Source of the DNA: Flavobacterium sp. TR2
GTDB taxonomy: Bacteria > Bacteroidota > Bacteroidia > Flavobacteriales > Flavobacteriaceae
Direction: 5' to 3'
Assembly (NCBI RefSeq): GCF_025252405.1
Contig: NZ_CP104307.1
Location: forward strand, 4,526,001-4,590,000
Length of the DNA: 64,000 bases
The notes below the pieces were generated by a model, which worked only from the letters and a program-made list of their open reading frames with translations, was not told the DNA's origin and searched no databases. Positions 25,912 to 34,929 of the stretch are shown here, one piece after another; the stretch's first letter is position 1, and each line of letters opens with the position of its first letter. Made by a program: the position numbers and the translations under genes.

Positions 25912-26898
25912 ATGGAATATAGAAAACTAGGCAACTCAGAACTTGAATTATCAGCAATTACATACGGTGCATTTGCCATTGGCGGGACGATGTGGGGCGG
26001 AACAGAAAAGAAAGATTCAATAGAATCTGTTCAAGCTTCAATCGACCACGGCGTTACTACAATTGACACCGCTCCTTTTTACGGATTTGGTTTAAGTGAA
26101 GAAATGATCGGCGAGGCGATAAAATCTTACGACCGTTCTAAAATTCAATTGCTTACTAAATTCGGTCTGGTTTGGGACGGAAGCAATAATGGAAAAGGCG
26201 ATTACTTTTTTGATGCAGATGATAATGGCAAAAAAGTTCCGATTTACAAATTTTCATCAAAAGAAAACGTAATTAAGGAAGTTGAAGAAAGCCTAAAACG
26301 TCTTCAAACCGATTATATCGATTTAATGCAGATTCACTGGCCAGACTCAACAACGCCAATTTCTGAAACAATGGAAGCTGTTGAAACCCTTATCCAACAG
26401 GGAAAAATTAGAGCTTTTGGGGTGAGCAATTACAATGTAGCGCAAATTCAAGAAGCTCAAAAAACAATTCAAGTGGCTTCAAACCAAGTGGCGTACAGTA
26501 TGCTAAACCGCGGAATTGAAACAGATTTAGTTCCATTTACAGTAGCAGAAAACATCGGAATCATTGCTTACAGTCCAATGGAAAGAGGTTTATTGACTGG
26601 AAAATATTTCACTGACAGCAAATTAAAAGAAAACGACCATAGAAACGGTTATTTTGGAAAATTCGATTTGCAGCAGGTAAAAACTTTAATCGAAGAATTA
26701 AGTGCTTTAGCGCATTCAAAACATATTTCTATTTCTCAATTGGTTTTGCGCTGGACGACTTTACAAAAAGGAATTTCAATTGTTCTTGCAGGAGCGAGAA
26801 ATGCAGAACAAGCCATTTCAAACGCCAAAACAATGGATTTTGACTTATCAGCTTCTGAATTGGAATTTATCAATCAGGCAATTGCTAAAATAAAATAA
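25912..26898 (+). CDS. Aldo/keto reductase
   Basis: The 328-residue TIM-barrel protein shows the family tetrad: Asp in TIDTAPFYGFGLSE near 50, Tyr in the same segment, Lys in LLTKFGL near 84, and His in MQIHWPDS near 130. The C-terminal cofactor region is IVLAGARNAEQAISNAK. It uses NADPH to reduce a carbonyl compound. Its divergence from an AraC regulator, and the quinone-related genes downstream, suggest detoxification of reactive carbonyls or quinones; this is inference. Confidence 0.9.
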   Translation: MEYRKLGNSELELSAITYGAFAIGGTMWGGTEKKDSIESVQASIDHGVTTIDTAPFYGFGLSEEMIGEAIKSYDRSKIQLLTKFGLVWDGSNNGKGDYFFDADDNGKKVPIYKFSSKENVIKEVEESLKRLQTDYIDLMQIHWPDSTTPISETMEAVETLIQQGKIRAFGVSNYNVAQIQEAQKTIQVASNQVAYSMLNRGIETDLVPFTVAENIGIIAYSPMERGLLTGKYFTDSKLKENDHRNGYFGKFDLQQVKTLIEELSALAHSKHISISQLVLRWTTLQKGISIVLAGARNAEQAISNAKTMDFDLSASELEFINQAIAKIK

Positions 26899-26910
26899 TT
26901 CTTTTTTTTT

Positions 26911-27083
26911 AACACATAGAAACATAGGTTTTGCTTTGTCTGCAAAGGCGTTTCACTTGCATAAACACACATAGTATGCACAACCTCGCCATTCGAAATG
27001 ACAAACTTTGTGAGCTATGTTTTAGAAACTAGTTTCTTTCTATTCTCTTTTCCAGAAAGAAAAACTCTATGTTTCTATGTGTT
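26911..27083. repeat. Dispersed inverted repeat, AACACATAGAAACATAG family (copy 1)
   Basis: AACACATAGAAACATAG (26911-26927) and its exact complement (27067-27083) bracket about 140 bases. A related copy is at 44463-44568. The bases from 26899 to 27244 contain only repeats. Confidence 0.75.
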
Positions 27084-27111
27084 TAAAAAATCATAAAAAT
27101 TAAATAATTAA

Positions 27112-27230
27112 GATTTGGGCGTGTTTCGCCGCGGCGAATCGGGCTATCCGTTACAATCTTTTGCGACTCGTTAAAAAACGAGACACAAAAGAATTTCCAC
27201 TACTATCCCTCACGCATCCATTTTCAAAAG
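27112..27230. repeat. Dispersed GC-richer repeat, GGGCTATCCG family (copy 1)
   Basis: It contains GGGCTATCCG, CAATCTTTTG, and ACTACTATCCCTCACGC. Related sequence occurs at 39724-39793 and, inverted, at 59083-59161. An open frame continues through it upstream of the next gene, but that part is repeat and not protein. Confidence 0.65.
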
Positions 27231-27244
27231 AAACAACAGTAAAA

Positions 27245-27850
27245 ATGAAAAAGATATTTATAATTAATGGCGGGCAAAAGTTCGCACATTCAGGAGGACA
27301 ATTCAACAAAACCGTTCAAGACTGGACAGTAGAATTTCTTTCAAAAAACAGCAATTACGAAATAAAAACTACACATATTGAAGACGAGATTGATCTGCAG
27401 GAAGAAGTAGAAAAATTTGTTTGGGCAGATTTAATCATCTATCACACGCCTGTTTGGTGGTTTCAACTGCCAAACCTTTTCAAGAAATATATTGATGATG
27501 TTTTCACACAAGGGCACGACAATGGAATCTATAAAAGTGACGGCAGAAGTCGCGTAAACCCAGACATTAATTACGGAACTGGCGGACTTTTACATGGACG
27601 CAAATATATGCTCACCACAAGCTGGAACGCGCCCGCAACGGCTTTTACCCTTCCGGGAGAATTCTTCGAAGAAACTTCTGTTGATGATGGCGTAATGTTT
27701 GGCTTCCATAAAATGAACAAATTTACAGGAATGGAAAAAATAAACGGATTCCATTTTCACGATGTGGAAAAAGGCGCAACACCAGAAAATATTGTTATCT
27801 TTAAAGAGAATTATACGAAACATTTAGAGCAAACTTTTAAAAACTTATAA
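27245..27850 (+). CDS. NAD(P)H quinone oxidoreductase, MdaB-like
   Basis: I start the protein at MKKIFIINGGQKFAHSGGQF (201 residues). The frame extends 28 codons upstream, but that part lies in a dispersed repeat. It is a flavodoxin-fold protein of the MdaB group. ADLIIYHTPVWWFQLPNLFKKYIDDVF near residues 61-87 is the FMN/FAD and interface region; GRKYMLTTSWNAP and GFHFHDVEKGATPENI follow. MdaB reduces quinones by two electrons. The monooxygenase gene starts 2 bases after its stop, matching the E. coli mdaB-ygiN pair. Confidence 0.85.
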   Translation: MKKIFIINGGQKFAHSGGQFNKTVQDWTVEFLSKNSNYEIKTTHIEDEIDLQEEVEKFVWADLIIYHTPVWWFQLPNLFKKYIDDVFTQGHDNGIYKSDGRSRVNPDINYGTGGLLHGRKYMLTTSWNAPATAFTLPGEFFEETSVDDGVMFGFHKMNKFTGMEKINGFHFHDVEKGATPENIVIFKENYTKHLEQTFKNL

Positions 27851-27852
27851 TT

Positions 27853-28131
27853 ATGATTTCGATTACAGCAATTTTAAAAAGTAAACCAGAGCATTTAATT
27901 GAAGTTCAAAACCTGCTGACGCATCTAGTAACCGAAACTAGAAAAGAGGCTGCCTGTATTCGTTACGATTTACACACTTCCGAAAATGTTTTTATTCTTT
28001 GGGAAGAATGGAAAGATCAACCGGGATTGGAGCTGCACAACAATCAGTCCTATTTGCAAGAGTTCATCAAAAAAACCGAAAACTTGGTTTCAAGCCCAAT
28101 TCAGGTTTACAAAACTGCGCAGATTTTATAA
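27853..28131 (+). CDS. Antibiotic biosynthesis monooxygenase domain protein, YgiN-like
   Basis: The 92-residue protein is one ABM ferredoxin-like domain: MISITAILKSKPEHLIEVQNLL, the middle block TRKEAACIRYDLHTSENVFILWEEW, and SPIQVYKTAQIL at the end. YgiN is a quinol monooxygenase forming a cycle with MdaB. The 2-base gap after the MdaB-like gene supports that role here. It probably works as a dimer in the cytoplasm. Confidence 0.85.
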   Translation: MISITAILKSKPEHLIEVQNLLTHLVTETRKEAACIRYDLHTSENVFILWEEWKDQPGLELHNNQSYLQEFIKKTENLVSSPIQVYKTAQIL

Positions 28132-28138
28132 TTCTCCT

Positions 28139-28199
28139 CCCGCAAGGTTTTTAAAACCTTTCAAAAAAATACCTACAATGTTTTAAAAATCTTGCAGGA
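28139..28199. repeat. Hairpin repeat, GCAAGGTTTT family (copy 1)
   Basis: CCGCAAGGTTTTTAAAACC and ACCTACAATGTTTTAAAAATCTTGCAGG can pair over most of their length. A cleaner copy is at 61140-61214. Confidence 0.65.
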
Positions 28200-28287
28200 T
28201 TAATATGGGTGGCATACATAACTTATTTCTTTAAAATAATAATTCAGAAAAAGCTTAACTTGTCTGCAAAATCACAAATAATTTAAT

Positions 28288-28764
28288 ATGAGCAAATATC
28301 ATCTTGCCGAAATTAATATTGCCAAAATGAAAGGTGTCGATATTAACGACCCAATTATGAAAGAATTTGTAGATAATTTGGATGCTATAAATACTTTAGC
28401 TGAAGAAAGCGAAGGTTTTGTCTGGCGTTTAAAAGACGAAACCGACAATGCTACAAATCTTAATCCGTACAATGATGAACAAATTATTATCAATGTTTCT
28501 GTTTGGGAAAGCATCGAAACTTTAGAACATTATATGTACAAAACTTTTCACAGTGACTTTTTAAGACGCCGAAAAGAATGGTTTCAAAAATTCGGAAAAG
28601 CGCATACTGCTATGTGGTGGATTCCAAAAGGGCATATTCCAAGTCTCGAAGAAGCTGTTGGAAAATTAGATTATCTGCAGCAAAATGGAGCTTCAGAATT
28701 GGTTTTTGATTTTAGAACTAAGTTTCCAGCACCGAGAGCAAAAAACACTTCAGAAATAGAATAG
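28288..28764 (+). CDS. DUF3291 domain protein
   Basis: The 158-residue protein matches DUF3291 by its AEINIAKMKG start, EGFVWRLKDE near residue 44, ISVWES-like NVSVWESIETLEHYMY near 70, and AMWWIPKGHIPSLEEA near 110. This is a dimeric alpha/beta-barrel fold related to ABM monooxygenases, so it could be a small-molecule-binding or oxygenase protein, but no reaction is known. It comes 156 bases after the YgiN-like gene, and the interval holds a hairpin repeat, so it may be transcribed separately. Confidence 0.82.
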   Translation: MSKYHLAEINIAKMKGVDINDPIMKEFVDNLDAINTLAEESEGFVWRLKDETDNATNLNPYNDEQIIINVSVWESIETLEHYMYKTFHSDFLRRRKEWFQKFGKAHTAMWWIPKGHIPSLEEAVGKLDYLQQNGASELVFDFRTKFPAPRAKNTSEIE

Positions 28765-28795
28765 GCATTTTTCTAAAATCTTATCTCATAAAACA

Positions 28796-28833
28796 AAAAA
28801 AAGACTGCAATCTATTTACAGATGCAGTCTTTT
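28796..28833. terminator. Bidirectional terminator
   Basis: AAAAGACTGCA/TGCAGTCTTTT, an 11-bp stem with a 13-base loop, between convergent genes, with A- and T-tracts on both sides. Confidence 0.85.
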
Positions 28834-28853
28834 CTTTTTTATTGATTTTTAAT

Positions 28854-31800
28854 CTATTGTTTTATTATTTTCTGATTAAAAATCTTTTGGGTCGAAGAAG
28901 TCACGTTTAAAAAGTACACTCCTTTTGATTGTTTTGCTAAATTAATCGCTTTAGTGTTATTGTTTTTTGTTTGGAATTTTTCGCTGTAAATCACTTGTCC
29001 AGCCACGTTATGAACGGTAACAGTATAATCATCTCCAGAAGACGGTGCTGTTAGGTAAAACACATCGCTCGACGGATTTGGATATATTTGAACGCCCTCT
29101 AAATCAATTGGCTTCTTAGGTTTTGCCACGGCCAAATTCGGACCATTATCCACTTTCAAATTATCGAACCAGATTCTTGTCCCGTAGCCCGAAGTATTTT
29201 TTATTTTAAGCAGCACATTCTTTTGATTTTTTACAATCTCTAAATTAATTTTTTCTTCTCTCCAATCCGAATTTTTGGTCGGAATCCAATCATTGGTTTC
29301 ATTTGTCATTGTAGTGGCAGGATCGTCCTCAATTCTAGGCGTAACAGTCTGCAGCTGTGTCTGATTCTTTGAATAAACAGAAGTCCATGTTGCTCCACAA
29401 TCTGAAGACGCGAATATCTCTATTTTATCGGGAGCAGGCGTTGGATCAAAAGCATTTATATATTGCGTATAAGCCAAATCGAAATATAAAAATGGACTTG
29501 AAGCGGCAGAAAAATCAAATGGTTTTAATATCAGCTCATCTACCAAATCGGCTGGATTGTCGGCATTATTAATTACTAGACAAGACAAATCTCCTTTTCC
29601 AGCATCTGAACGTTTTTCCCAAGTTATAGCATCTTTGTCTAGGTTAATAATTTCCCAATCCTGAATAGGAAAATTCGATTCAAAATTCTCAAAATACGGA
29701 AGACTATTTTTTCCTTTTACAACCACTACCCCTGTTTTATGCATTACGGTTCCAACTCCATAAGAATTGGTGGCCGTTAATGTAACGTCGTAAGTACCTG
29801 GGTTTTCATAAATAACAGCTGGCGTCTTGCTTGTAGAAGTAGACGGAGAACCGCCTGGAAACGACCATAGCCAAGAAGTAGGCTCTCCTGTTGAAATATC
29901 CTTAAATACAACTGGCAAATCGCTGCAGATTTTATCGCTTTCTATAGTAAATTCTGAAAACGGACTTTCTTTACTGTCAAAAGTGAATTTAACATTGTCA
30001 ATCCATATTCTCGATCCATATCCTGAAGTATTTTTAAATTTAAATAAAACATTCGAAGTACCTTTAAATTCGGTCAGCAACACTCTTTCTGTTCTCCAAT
30101 GAGAATCTGCCGTCGGAATCCAATTATTAGGATCTGTACTTATAAAAGTCTCCAATTCGGTATGCGTCTTTGCATAAATAGTTTTCCAAGTTGCACCACA
30201 GTCTGTAGAAGCTAAAATTTCTAAAACATCCGGACTTTCAGCATCAAATTTCGCATAAGCAATATCAAATGAAAAATCAGTTATTCCTACAGACATATCA
30301 ACAGGTTTAAGGATAATTTCGTCAATAGCGCCCACTTTATCATTATCTGCATTATTCATGACCATACATGACGAAGAATTATGTCCTGCATCTGCTCGTT
30401 TTTCCCAAGTCAGTTTATTGTCTGGATTAACAATTTCCCATTCTGCTGGAGGAAAAGAATTTTCAAAATCCTCTGTATAAGAAATTCGGTCTGGATCAAC
30501 AATCTTAATAAAATTAGATTTGGTTAAAGTTGTTCCTGTTCCATTGCTGTTTTTTGTAGAAAGTGTAACCGCATAAGAACCTGGCACATTATAAGTTACC
30601 AAAGGATTTTTATCTGTCGAACTTGCTGGCGTACCTCCTGGGAAAGACCACTCCCAAGATGTAGGATTTCCTGTTGAAACATCTACAAACGGAACAGTAA
30701 GATTTGTACATCTCGTGCTTCTGGTATTGGAAGTAAAATCAGACACTGGAGTAGCTGCTTGTGTTACTGCTACATTTACATTATCAATCCAAATTCTCGT
30801 TCCGTATCCTGATATATTGACAAATCGAATAGAAACATTTCCATTTCCTTGATAAGCACTCAGGTCTACAACTTCTTTTCTCCAATTGGCATCTCCTGTA
30901 GGGATCCAATTATTTGCCAAAGCAGTAGGCACCTCAGTGGTCTGCAAAAGCGTATGTGTTTTGGAGTACACGTCATTCCATGTCTGTCCGCAGTCAGTCG
31001 AAACCTGCACTTTCAAAACATCTGGGCTCACATCATCAAATTTTGTGTAAGCCACATCAAAAAACATTTGGCTGTTTTGTCCTGCGGTAAAATCAAAATA
31101 AGGCAGTCTGATATAATCTAATGCGCCAACAACTGCATTATCGGCATTGTTCATAATCATACAAGAACTGTCGTTGTGCCCTATTCCATTGCGTTTTTCC
31201 CATGTCAATCCATTATCAGGATTAGAAACTTCCCATCCTAAAGGAGGAAAAGCGCCAGAAAAACTCTCCGCTAAATTCACAGCCGATTTTTGGTCTACTT
31301 CAATATAATTTGGTATTTCTTTTGCGTTTGTTCCCAAAGAATTTGTAACCTCCAATTTCACTTTGTATACTCCAGAAGCATTGTAAACAACCGTCGGATT
31401 CGATTCTGTAGAGGTCGAAGGCGTTCCTCCTTCAAAAGTCCATAACCTCGAAACAGGCAAACCTAGAGAACGATCTTTAAAAACAATTGCTTTTCCAGAA
31501 CAAACCGCAGTTGTACTGCTGCTGAAATTTGCTACAGGAACCGCTTCTATCACCCCAACCGATCTAAGATTGTTTTCCTGCCATAAAAACCCTCTTGGGT
31601 ATTTTGCCACCGAAGTATCGTCTAGCCAATAAGTCATTGCATTTGTCTGATCTCTGGTAAACATATTTTGGCAATCTGTATTGTAATCCATATGATTCTC
31701 AGCATTGGCGTAAACTCCGCAGCTATTGAGCACATTTCTAGTGCAGCCTTCCCCTACTTTTGTAGGCGGAGTATCGGCCATACCATCGTTAATAGGATCG

Positions 31801-32531
31801 CAATCATCTTGAAAAGTGTGTTTTAATCCAAAATAGTGGCCAAACTCATGTGTCATTACCTTTGCGAAAGTAGCGCTGGCATCAGATCCGCACGTGCTTC
31901 CAATATACCTGTGATTGTAGGTCACGCGAGGAATAGCATCTTGAATGGGCAAAAATGCGTGCCCAGAACCAACAGATCCTTGACCTGTATTCGGCTCATT
32001 AACAACCAAAACATCCAGATAATACCTGCTGTTTTTGCCATACCAAATGTAATCGTAAATTCTAGAATCGTATCCATCGCTTATATGCGCTTCCGGGTGC
32101 CAGTCTACGCCAGGTATCTCCAATGGATTGCCCTCTGGATCAACAGTAGCTAAAACAAACTGGATATTCATCTTACTTTTAACTCCGTCAAAACGCGGAT
32201 CTGTCATGGCATATTCAGGAAACAAACCATTAAAATCTTTATTTATGGTAAGCAATGCATCATCAATCCTGCATTTCATCTGCTCTTTGGTAAAACCGCT
32301 GCTAACATTGGTTCCATCCGTCAAAATATGAAATACAACAGGAACGATATAGGGCGCTGCGGTCATCTTGGCCGTACTTCCTTTTTTCCATGTTTTAATT
32401 TTTGATAGCGATTTTACGAAAGCGGCTTCTTCCTTTTGAGATAATTGGGTTCCGCATCGAGTTGGGTTTTGTCCAAAGGACACAAAAAATTGAAGCAGAA
32501 AAGCTGCTGCAAAAAAGTAGTGTTTTTTCAA
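28854..32531 (-). CDS. Secreted modular M43 metalloprotease with PKD and choice-of-anchor domains and T9SS tail
   Basis: The 1225-residue protein has a signal peptide (FLLQFFVSFGQ), then an M43 protease domain (about 60-325) with the zinc site THEFGHYFGLKHTFQDD near residue 228 and Met-turn HMDYNTD near 283. Three repeated modules follow, each a PKD domain (LWTFEGGTPSTSTESNPTV, WEWSFPGGTPASS, WLWSFPGGSPSTS) and a choice-of-anchor-J-like sandwich ending in SGYGTRIWIDNV. The last about 80 residues (VQIYPNPSSDVFYL to IFNQKIIKQ) are a type A type IX secretion signal. It should be cell-surface or secreted. The third module has an insertion (AFDPTPAPDKIEI, then TMTNETND). Confidence 0.93.
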   Translation of the reverse strand: MKKHYFFAAAFLLQFFVSFGQNPTRCGTQLSQKEEAAFVKSLSKIKTWKKGSTAKMTAAPYIVPVVFHILTDGTNVSSGFTKEQMKCRIDDALLTINKDFNGLFPEYAMTDPRFDGVKSKMNIQFVLATVDPEGNPLEIPGVDWHPEAHISDGYDSRIYDYIWYGKNSRYYLDVLVVNEPNTGQGSVGSGHAFLPIQDAIPRVTYNHRYIGSTCGSDASATFAKVMTHEFGHYFGLKHTFQDDCDPINDGMADTPPTKVGEGCTRNVLNSCGVYANAENHMDYNTDCQNMFTRDQTNAMTYWLDDTSVAKYPRGFLWQENNLRSVGVIEAVPVANFSSSTTAVCSGKAIVFKDRSLGLPVSRLWTFEGGTPSTSTESNPTVVYNASGVYKVKLEVTNSLGTNAKEIPNYIEVDQKSAVNLAESFSGAFPPLGWEVSNPDNGLTWEKRNGIGHNDSSCMIMNNADNAVVGALDYIRLPYFDFTAGQNSQMFFDVAYTKFDDVSPDVLKVQVSTDCGQTWNDVYSKTHTLLQTTEVPTALANNWIPTGDANWRKEVVDLSAYQGNGNVSIRFVNISGYGTRIWIDNVNVAVTQAATPVSDFTSNTRSTRCTNLTVPFVDVSTGNPTSWEWSFPGGTPASSTDKNPLVTYNVPGSYAVTLSTKNSNGTGTTLTKSNFIKIVDPDRISYTEDFENSFPPAEWEIVNPDNKLTWEKRADAGHNSSSCMVMNNADNDKVGAIDEIILKPVDMSVGITDFSFDIAYAKFDAESPDVLEILASTDCGATWKTIYAKTHTELETFISTDPNNWIPTADSHWRTERVLLTEFKGTSNVLFKFKNTSGYGSRIWIDNVKFTFDSKESPFSEFTIESDKICSDLPVVFKDISTGEPTSWLWSFPGGSPSTSTSKTPAVIYENPGTYDVTLTATNSYGVGTVMHKTGVVVVKGKNSLPYFENFESNFPIQDWEIINLDKDAITWEKRSDAGKGDLSCLVINNADNPADLVDELILKPFDFSAASSPFLYFDLAYTQYINAFDPTPAPDKIEIFASSDCGATWTSVYSKNQTQLQTVTPRIEDDPATTMTNETNDWIPTKNSDWREEKINLEIVKNQKNVLLKIKNTSGYGTRIWFDNLKVDNGPNLAVAKPKKPIDLEGVQIYPNPSSDVFYLTAPSSGDDYTVTVHNVAGQVIYSEKFQTKNNNTKAINLAKQSKGVYFLNVTSSTQKIFNQKIIKQ

Positions 32532-32734
32532 AATAGTGTTGTTTAGGTTAGTAGTACTGGTTAGCTCCTACAAAAACCAATTAAAAAAGCATCCTCACTT
32601 CGCCTCTTAATTGTTTTGTTTATTATTTTTTTTGATAAAAATATTTAAATGGAATGCAAGAAAATGATATTATCTTATTGTAAAACAATTGTATATTAAC
32701 TAGTTCCGTTAAGTTCCTAAACTATTTCTATAAA

Positions 32735-32762
32735 ACAAAAAAACTGCCTCCAAGGGCAGTTT
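32735..32762 (-). terminator. Terminator of the methyltransferase gene
   Basis: On the minus strand, AAACTGCC/GGCAGTTT is followed by T7 and a TGTTTTA tail. The rest of 32532-32734 is AT-rich with no gene or clear promoter. Confidence 0.8.
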
Positions 32763-32801
32763 CTCTTAAATGCATTTATGCATTTGAGTCTCTTTCAAAT
32801 C

Positions 32802-33509
32802 TTATTTTATTCCTCCAAAAGCCCCGAAGCACATATTTTTGTGTAAAATTTCAACTTTAGAAAAACCTACTTTTTTCATCAGATCCAATTGATAATTCAT
32901 CGATCTCGGAGAATCTTCTTTCTCAATGTAATCCAAAACTTTCTGTCGATATTCACTCCCTCCTATTCCTTCCAAATATTCGCCATAACGCTGCCAAGTG
33001 TATTCGTTCAATAATTCGGTATCTTGAGTAATTAAATCCGAAATCATCAAACAGCCTCCCGGTTTTAACAATCTGAATAATTTTGCAAAAGTTGTCTCCC
33101 AGTCCTTATCATCACGCAAATGATGCAAAACGGCACCCGCTAAAATAATATCAAAGCTGTTTTCTTCTAAATCTGCCTCACGAATATCACCTTGTTTAAT
33201 TTCAACCTTTCCTTTTGTTTCTGCCGAAACCCTTTCAAAAGCACGATCTAACATAGGCAGACTCAAATCGACCAAGATACAGTTTAAATCCGGCACTTTA
33301 GACAACATTTTTAAAGTATAATTTCCAGCTCCGCAGCCCACATCCAAAACATTTTTGGCATTCGGTACAATACGTTTTGAAGCTTCAGTTATCAATTCTA
33401 AAGAAATAGTAGCATCGATTGTCGCCACTTGCCCCGTTTCTAAATTTGAAAATCGTTCGACATCATTGTCAAATCGTTCTTTGATTTCTGCAATAGTTGA
33501 TTTTTTCAT
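32802..33509 (-). CDS. Class I SAM-dependent methyltransferase
   Basis: The 235-residue protein has a Rossmann methyltransferase domain: VLDVGCGAGNYTLKM near 59 (motif I), CILVDLSLPMLDRA near 82, and DIILAGAVLHHLRDD near 131, then LLKPGGCLMISDL. Substrate unknown. It is divergent from the LysR gene across a 199-base interval with a repeat and a clear LysR operator, so it is likely the regulator's target. Confidence 0.87.
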   Translation of the reverse strand: MKKSTIAEIKERFDNDVERFSNLETGQVATIDATISLELITEASKRIVPNAKNVLDVGCGAGNYTLKMLSKVPDLNCILVDLSLPMLDRAFERVSAETKGKVEIKQGDIREADLEENSFDIILAGAVLHHLRDDKDWETTFAKLFRLLKPGGCLMISDLITQDTELLNEYTWQRYGEYLEGIGGSEYRQKVLDYIEKEDSPRSMNYQLDLMKKVGFSKVEILHKNMCFGAFGGIK

Positions 33510-33526
33510 GGTCTTTTGTTTTTGTA

Positions 33527-33628
33527 ATCTCTCGCAGATTTCGCGAATCTTTTTGCTATTATGGATTGGAAATATTATGGTTTAGACGATTTTTATCTAA
33601 ATTAATAATCTGCTCAATCTGCGAGAGG
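33527..33628. repeat. Dispersed inverted repeat, CTCTCGCAGATT family (copy 2)
   Basis: AATCTCTCGCAGATT at the left end and AATCTGCTCAATCTGCGAGAG at the right end pair; same family as 24783-24859. Confidence 0.7.
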
Positions 33629-33659
33629 TTTATTTATTTCAAAACTATCCTTTTCATAA

Positions 33660-33707
33660 ATACTTTAAAAATACTATTTTTATCAATTAATAATACTTTT
33701 AAAGTAT
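33660..33707. promoter_or_regulatory. Candidate LysR operator
   Basis: ATACTTTTAAAGTAT (33693-33707) is a perfect 7+1+7 palindrome of the LysR ATAC-N7-GTAT (T-N11-A) type, one base before the regulator ATG. ATACTTTAAAA at 33660-33670 repeats its half site 22 bases upstream. Confidence 0.65.
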
Positions 33708-33708
33708 C

Positions 33709-34587
33709 ATGGAATTACGACACTTAAAATATTTTTTGGCTGTAGCCGAAGAACTCAACTTTACCAAAGCATCCGAAAAACTCTTTATTTCGCAGCCTCC
33801 ATTAAGCCGACAGATTGCTGAACTGGAAGAAGAGCTTCAGGCCAAGCTTTTCATCAGAAATAATAAAAAAGTAGAACTTACAGAAGCGGGAAAGTATTTT
33901 GAAAAAGAAATAAAAGAACTTTTCCAGCATCTTGAGCACGTTGCGGCGAAAACAAAAAAGATTGCAGAAAACGTTTCTGGCGAATTTAGGATCGCTTACA
34001 TCAGCTCGATATATTCTTCTATTATTTCAGATTTAATCAAACATCTGAAAACACAGTTTCCGTATGTGAATTTCAAACTGTTTGAAGTTTCCACCACTAA
34101 ACAAATCAATGCTTTAGAGCAAGGAAAAATAGAAATGGGAATTATCAGATCGCCCATTCATTCGCCTAAAATAAAATCGCATTTATGGTTTAAAGATGGA
34201 TTTTCATTGGTTTACAATAAAAAATTTATTCAGATAAAATCTGAAAGTGAAATTACATCCCTAAAAGATGAAACATTCATTTTCTTCAACAAAGACTATG
34301 CACCGCATTATCATGAAGTTTTATTAGAACTTTGTGCGTTTTATGGCTTTACGCCGAAGATTATTCACGAAGCCAATAATATTAACTCCATCGTACAATT
34401 AGTCAAAAACGGATTGGGAATTTCGATTGTTTCGTCAAACATTGCCAAAAACAATCAGGATCCGGAGATTGGTTTTATTGAATTGAAAAAAGTGAATCTT
34501 CAGACAAATGTGTCAATTATAATTTCAAAAGAAGATGATTCTGAGATCACGAAAACTGCTGTTCATTTTTTATTGAATAAAAGCTAA
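33709..34587 (+). CDS. LysR-family transcriptional regulator
   Basis: The 292-residue protein has the standard N-terminal winged HTH (MELRHLKYFLAVAEELNFTKAS, then LFISQPPLSRQIAELEEEL) and a periplasmic-binding-like effector domain from about residue 90 (FRIAYISSIYSSIISDLIK). The effector is unknown. It is divergent from the methyltransferase gene, and an operator-like palindrome abuts its start, so autoregulation is likely. Confidence 0.92.
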   Translation: MELRHLKYFLAVAEELNFTKASEKLFISQPPLSRQIAELEEELQAKLFIRNNKKVELTEAGKYFEKEIKELFQHLEHVAAKTKKIAENVSGEFRIAYISSIYSSIISDLIKHLKTQFPYVNFKLFEVSTTKQINALEQGKIEMGIIRSPIHSPKIKSHLWFKDGFSLVYNKKFIQIKSESEITSLKDETFIFFNKDYAPHYHEVLLELCAFYGFTPKIIHEANNINSIVQLVKNGLGISIVSSNIAKNNQDPEIGFIELKKVNLQTNVSIIISKEDDSEITKTAVHFLLNKS

Positions 34588-34649
34588 GTTTCGTGGTGAA
34601 ATTAATCTCGCAAAGACGCAGAGGTGCAACGTTTTTATTTATAAGTTGC

Positions 34650-34767
34650 GTCCAGCTTTAGCTGGATGGAAAAATAATTAAGTTTAAAAGGCTTTAACCA
34701 ACAAATACGGGTTTGGCTAAAGCCTTTTCCAATTCAACTTTTACACCTCCAGCTAAAGCTGGAGGCA
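34650..34767. repeat. Nested hairpin repeat, CCAGCTTTAGCTGG / GGCTTTAGCCA family (copy 1)
   Basis: The outer hairpins CCAGCTTTAGCTGG and CTCCAGCTAAAGCTGGAG flank a central GGCTTTAACC...GGCTAAAGCC pair. A second copy is at 39824-39948. The gap 34588-34929 contains no gene. Confidence 0.75.
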
Positions 34768-34929
34768 ATTCAAAAAATCCTTAATCTGTAGCTAAAAAAA
34801 ACTTTGCGTCTTAGCGCCTTCGTAGCTATAAAAAAAAATCGTTACAAATTAGTACAGAAATCCACATTATAAAAAGAGAAGTTTTAAATATCTTAGCAAA
34901 TTCAAATTCTACAATAAATTTCAATAAAA

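Noticed and set aside
27161..27244. N-terminal extension of the MdaB-like gene from an upstream ATG
   Set aside because: The extra 28 codons lie in a dispersed repeat, and the flavodoxin fold begins at the ATG at 27245.
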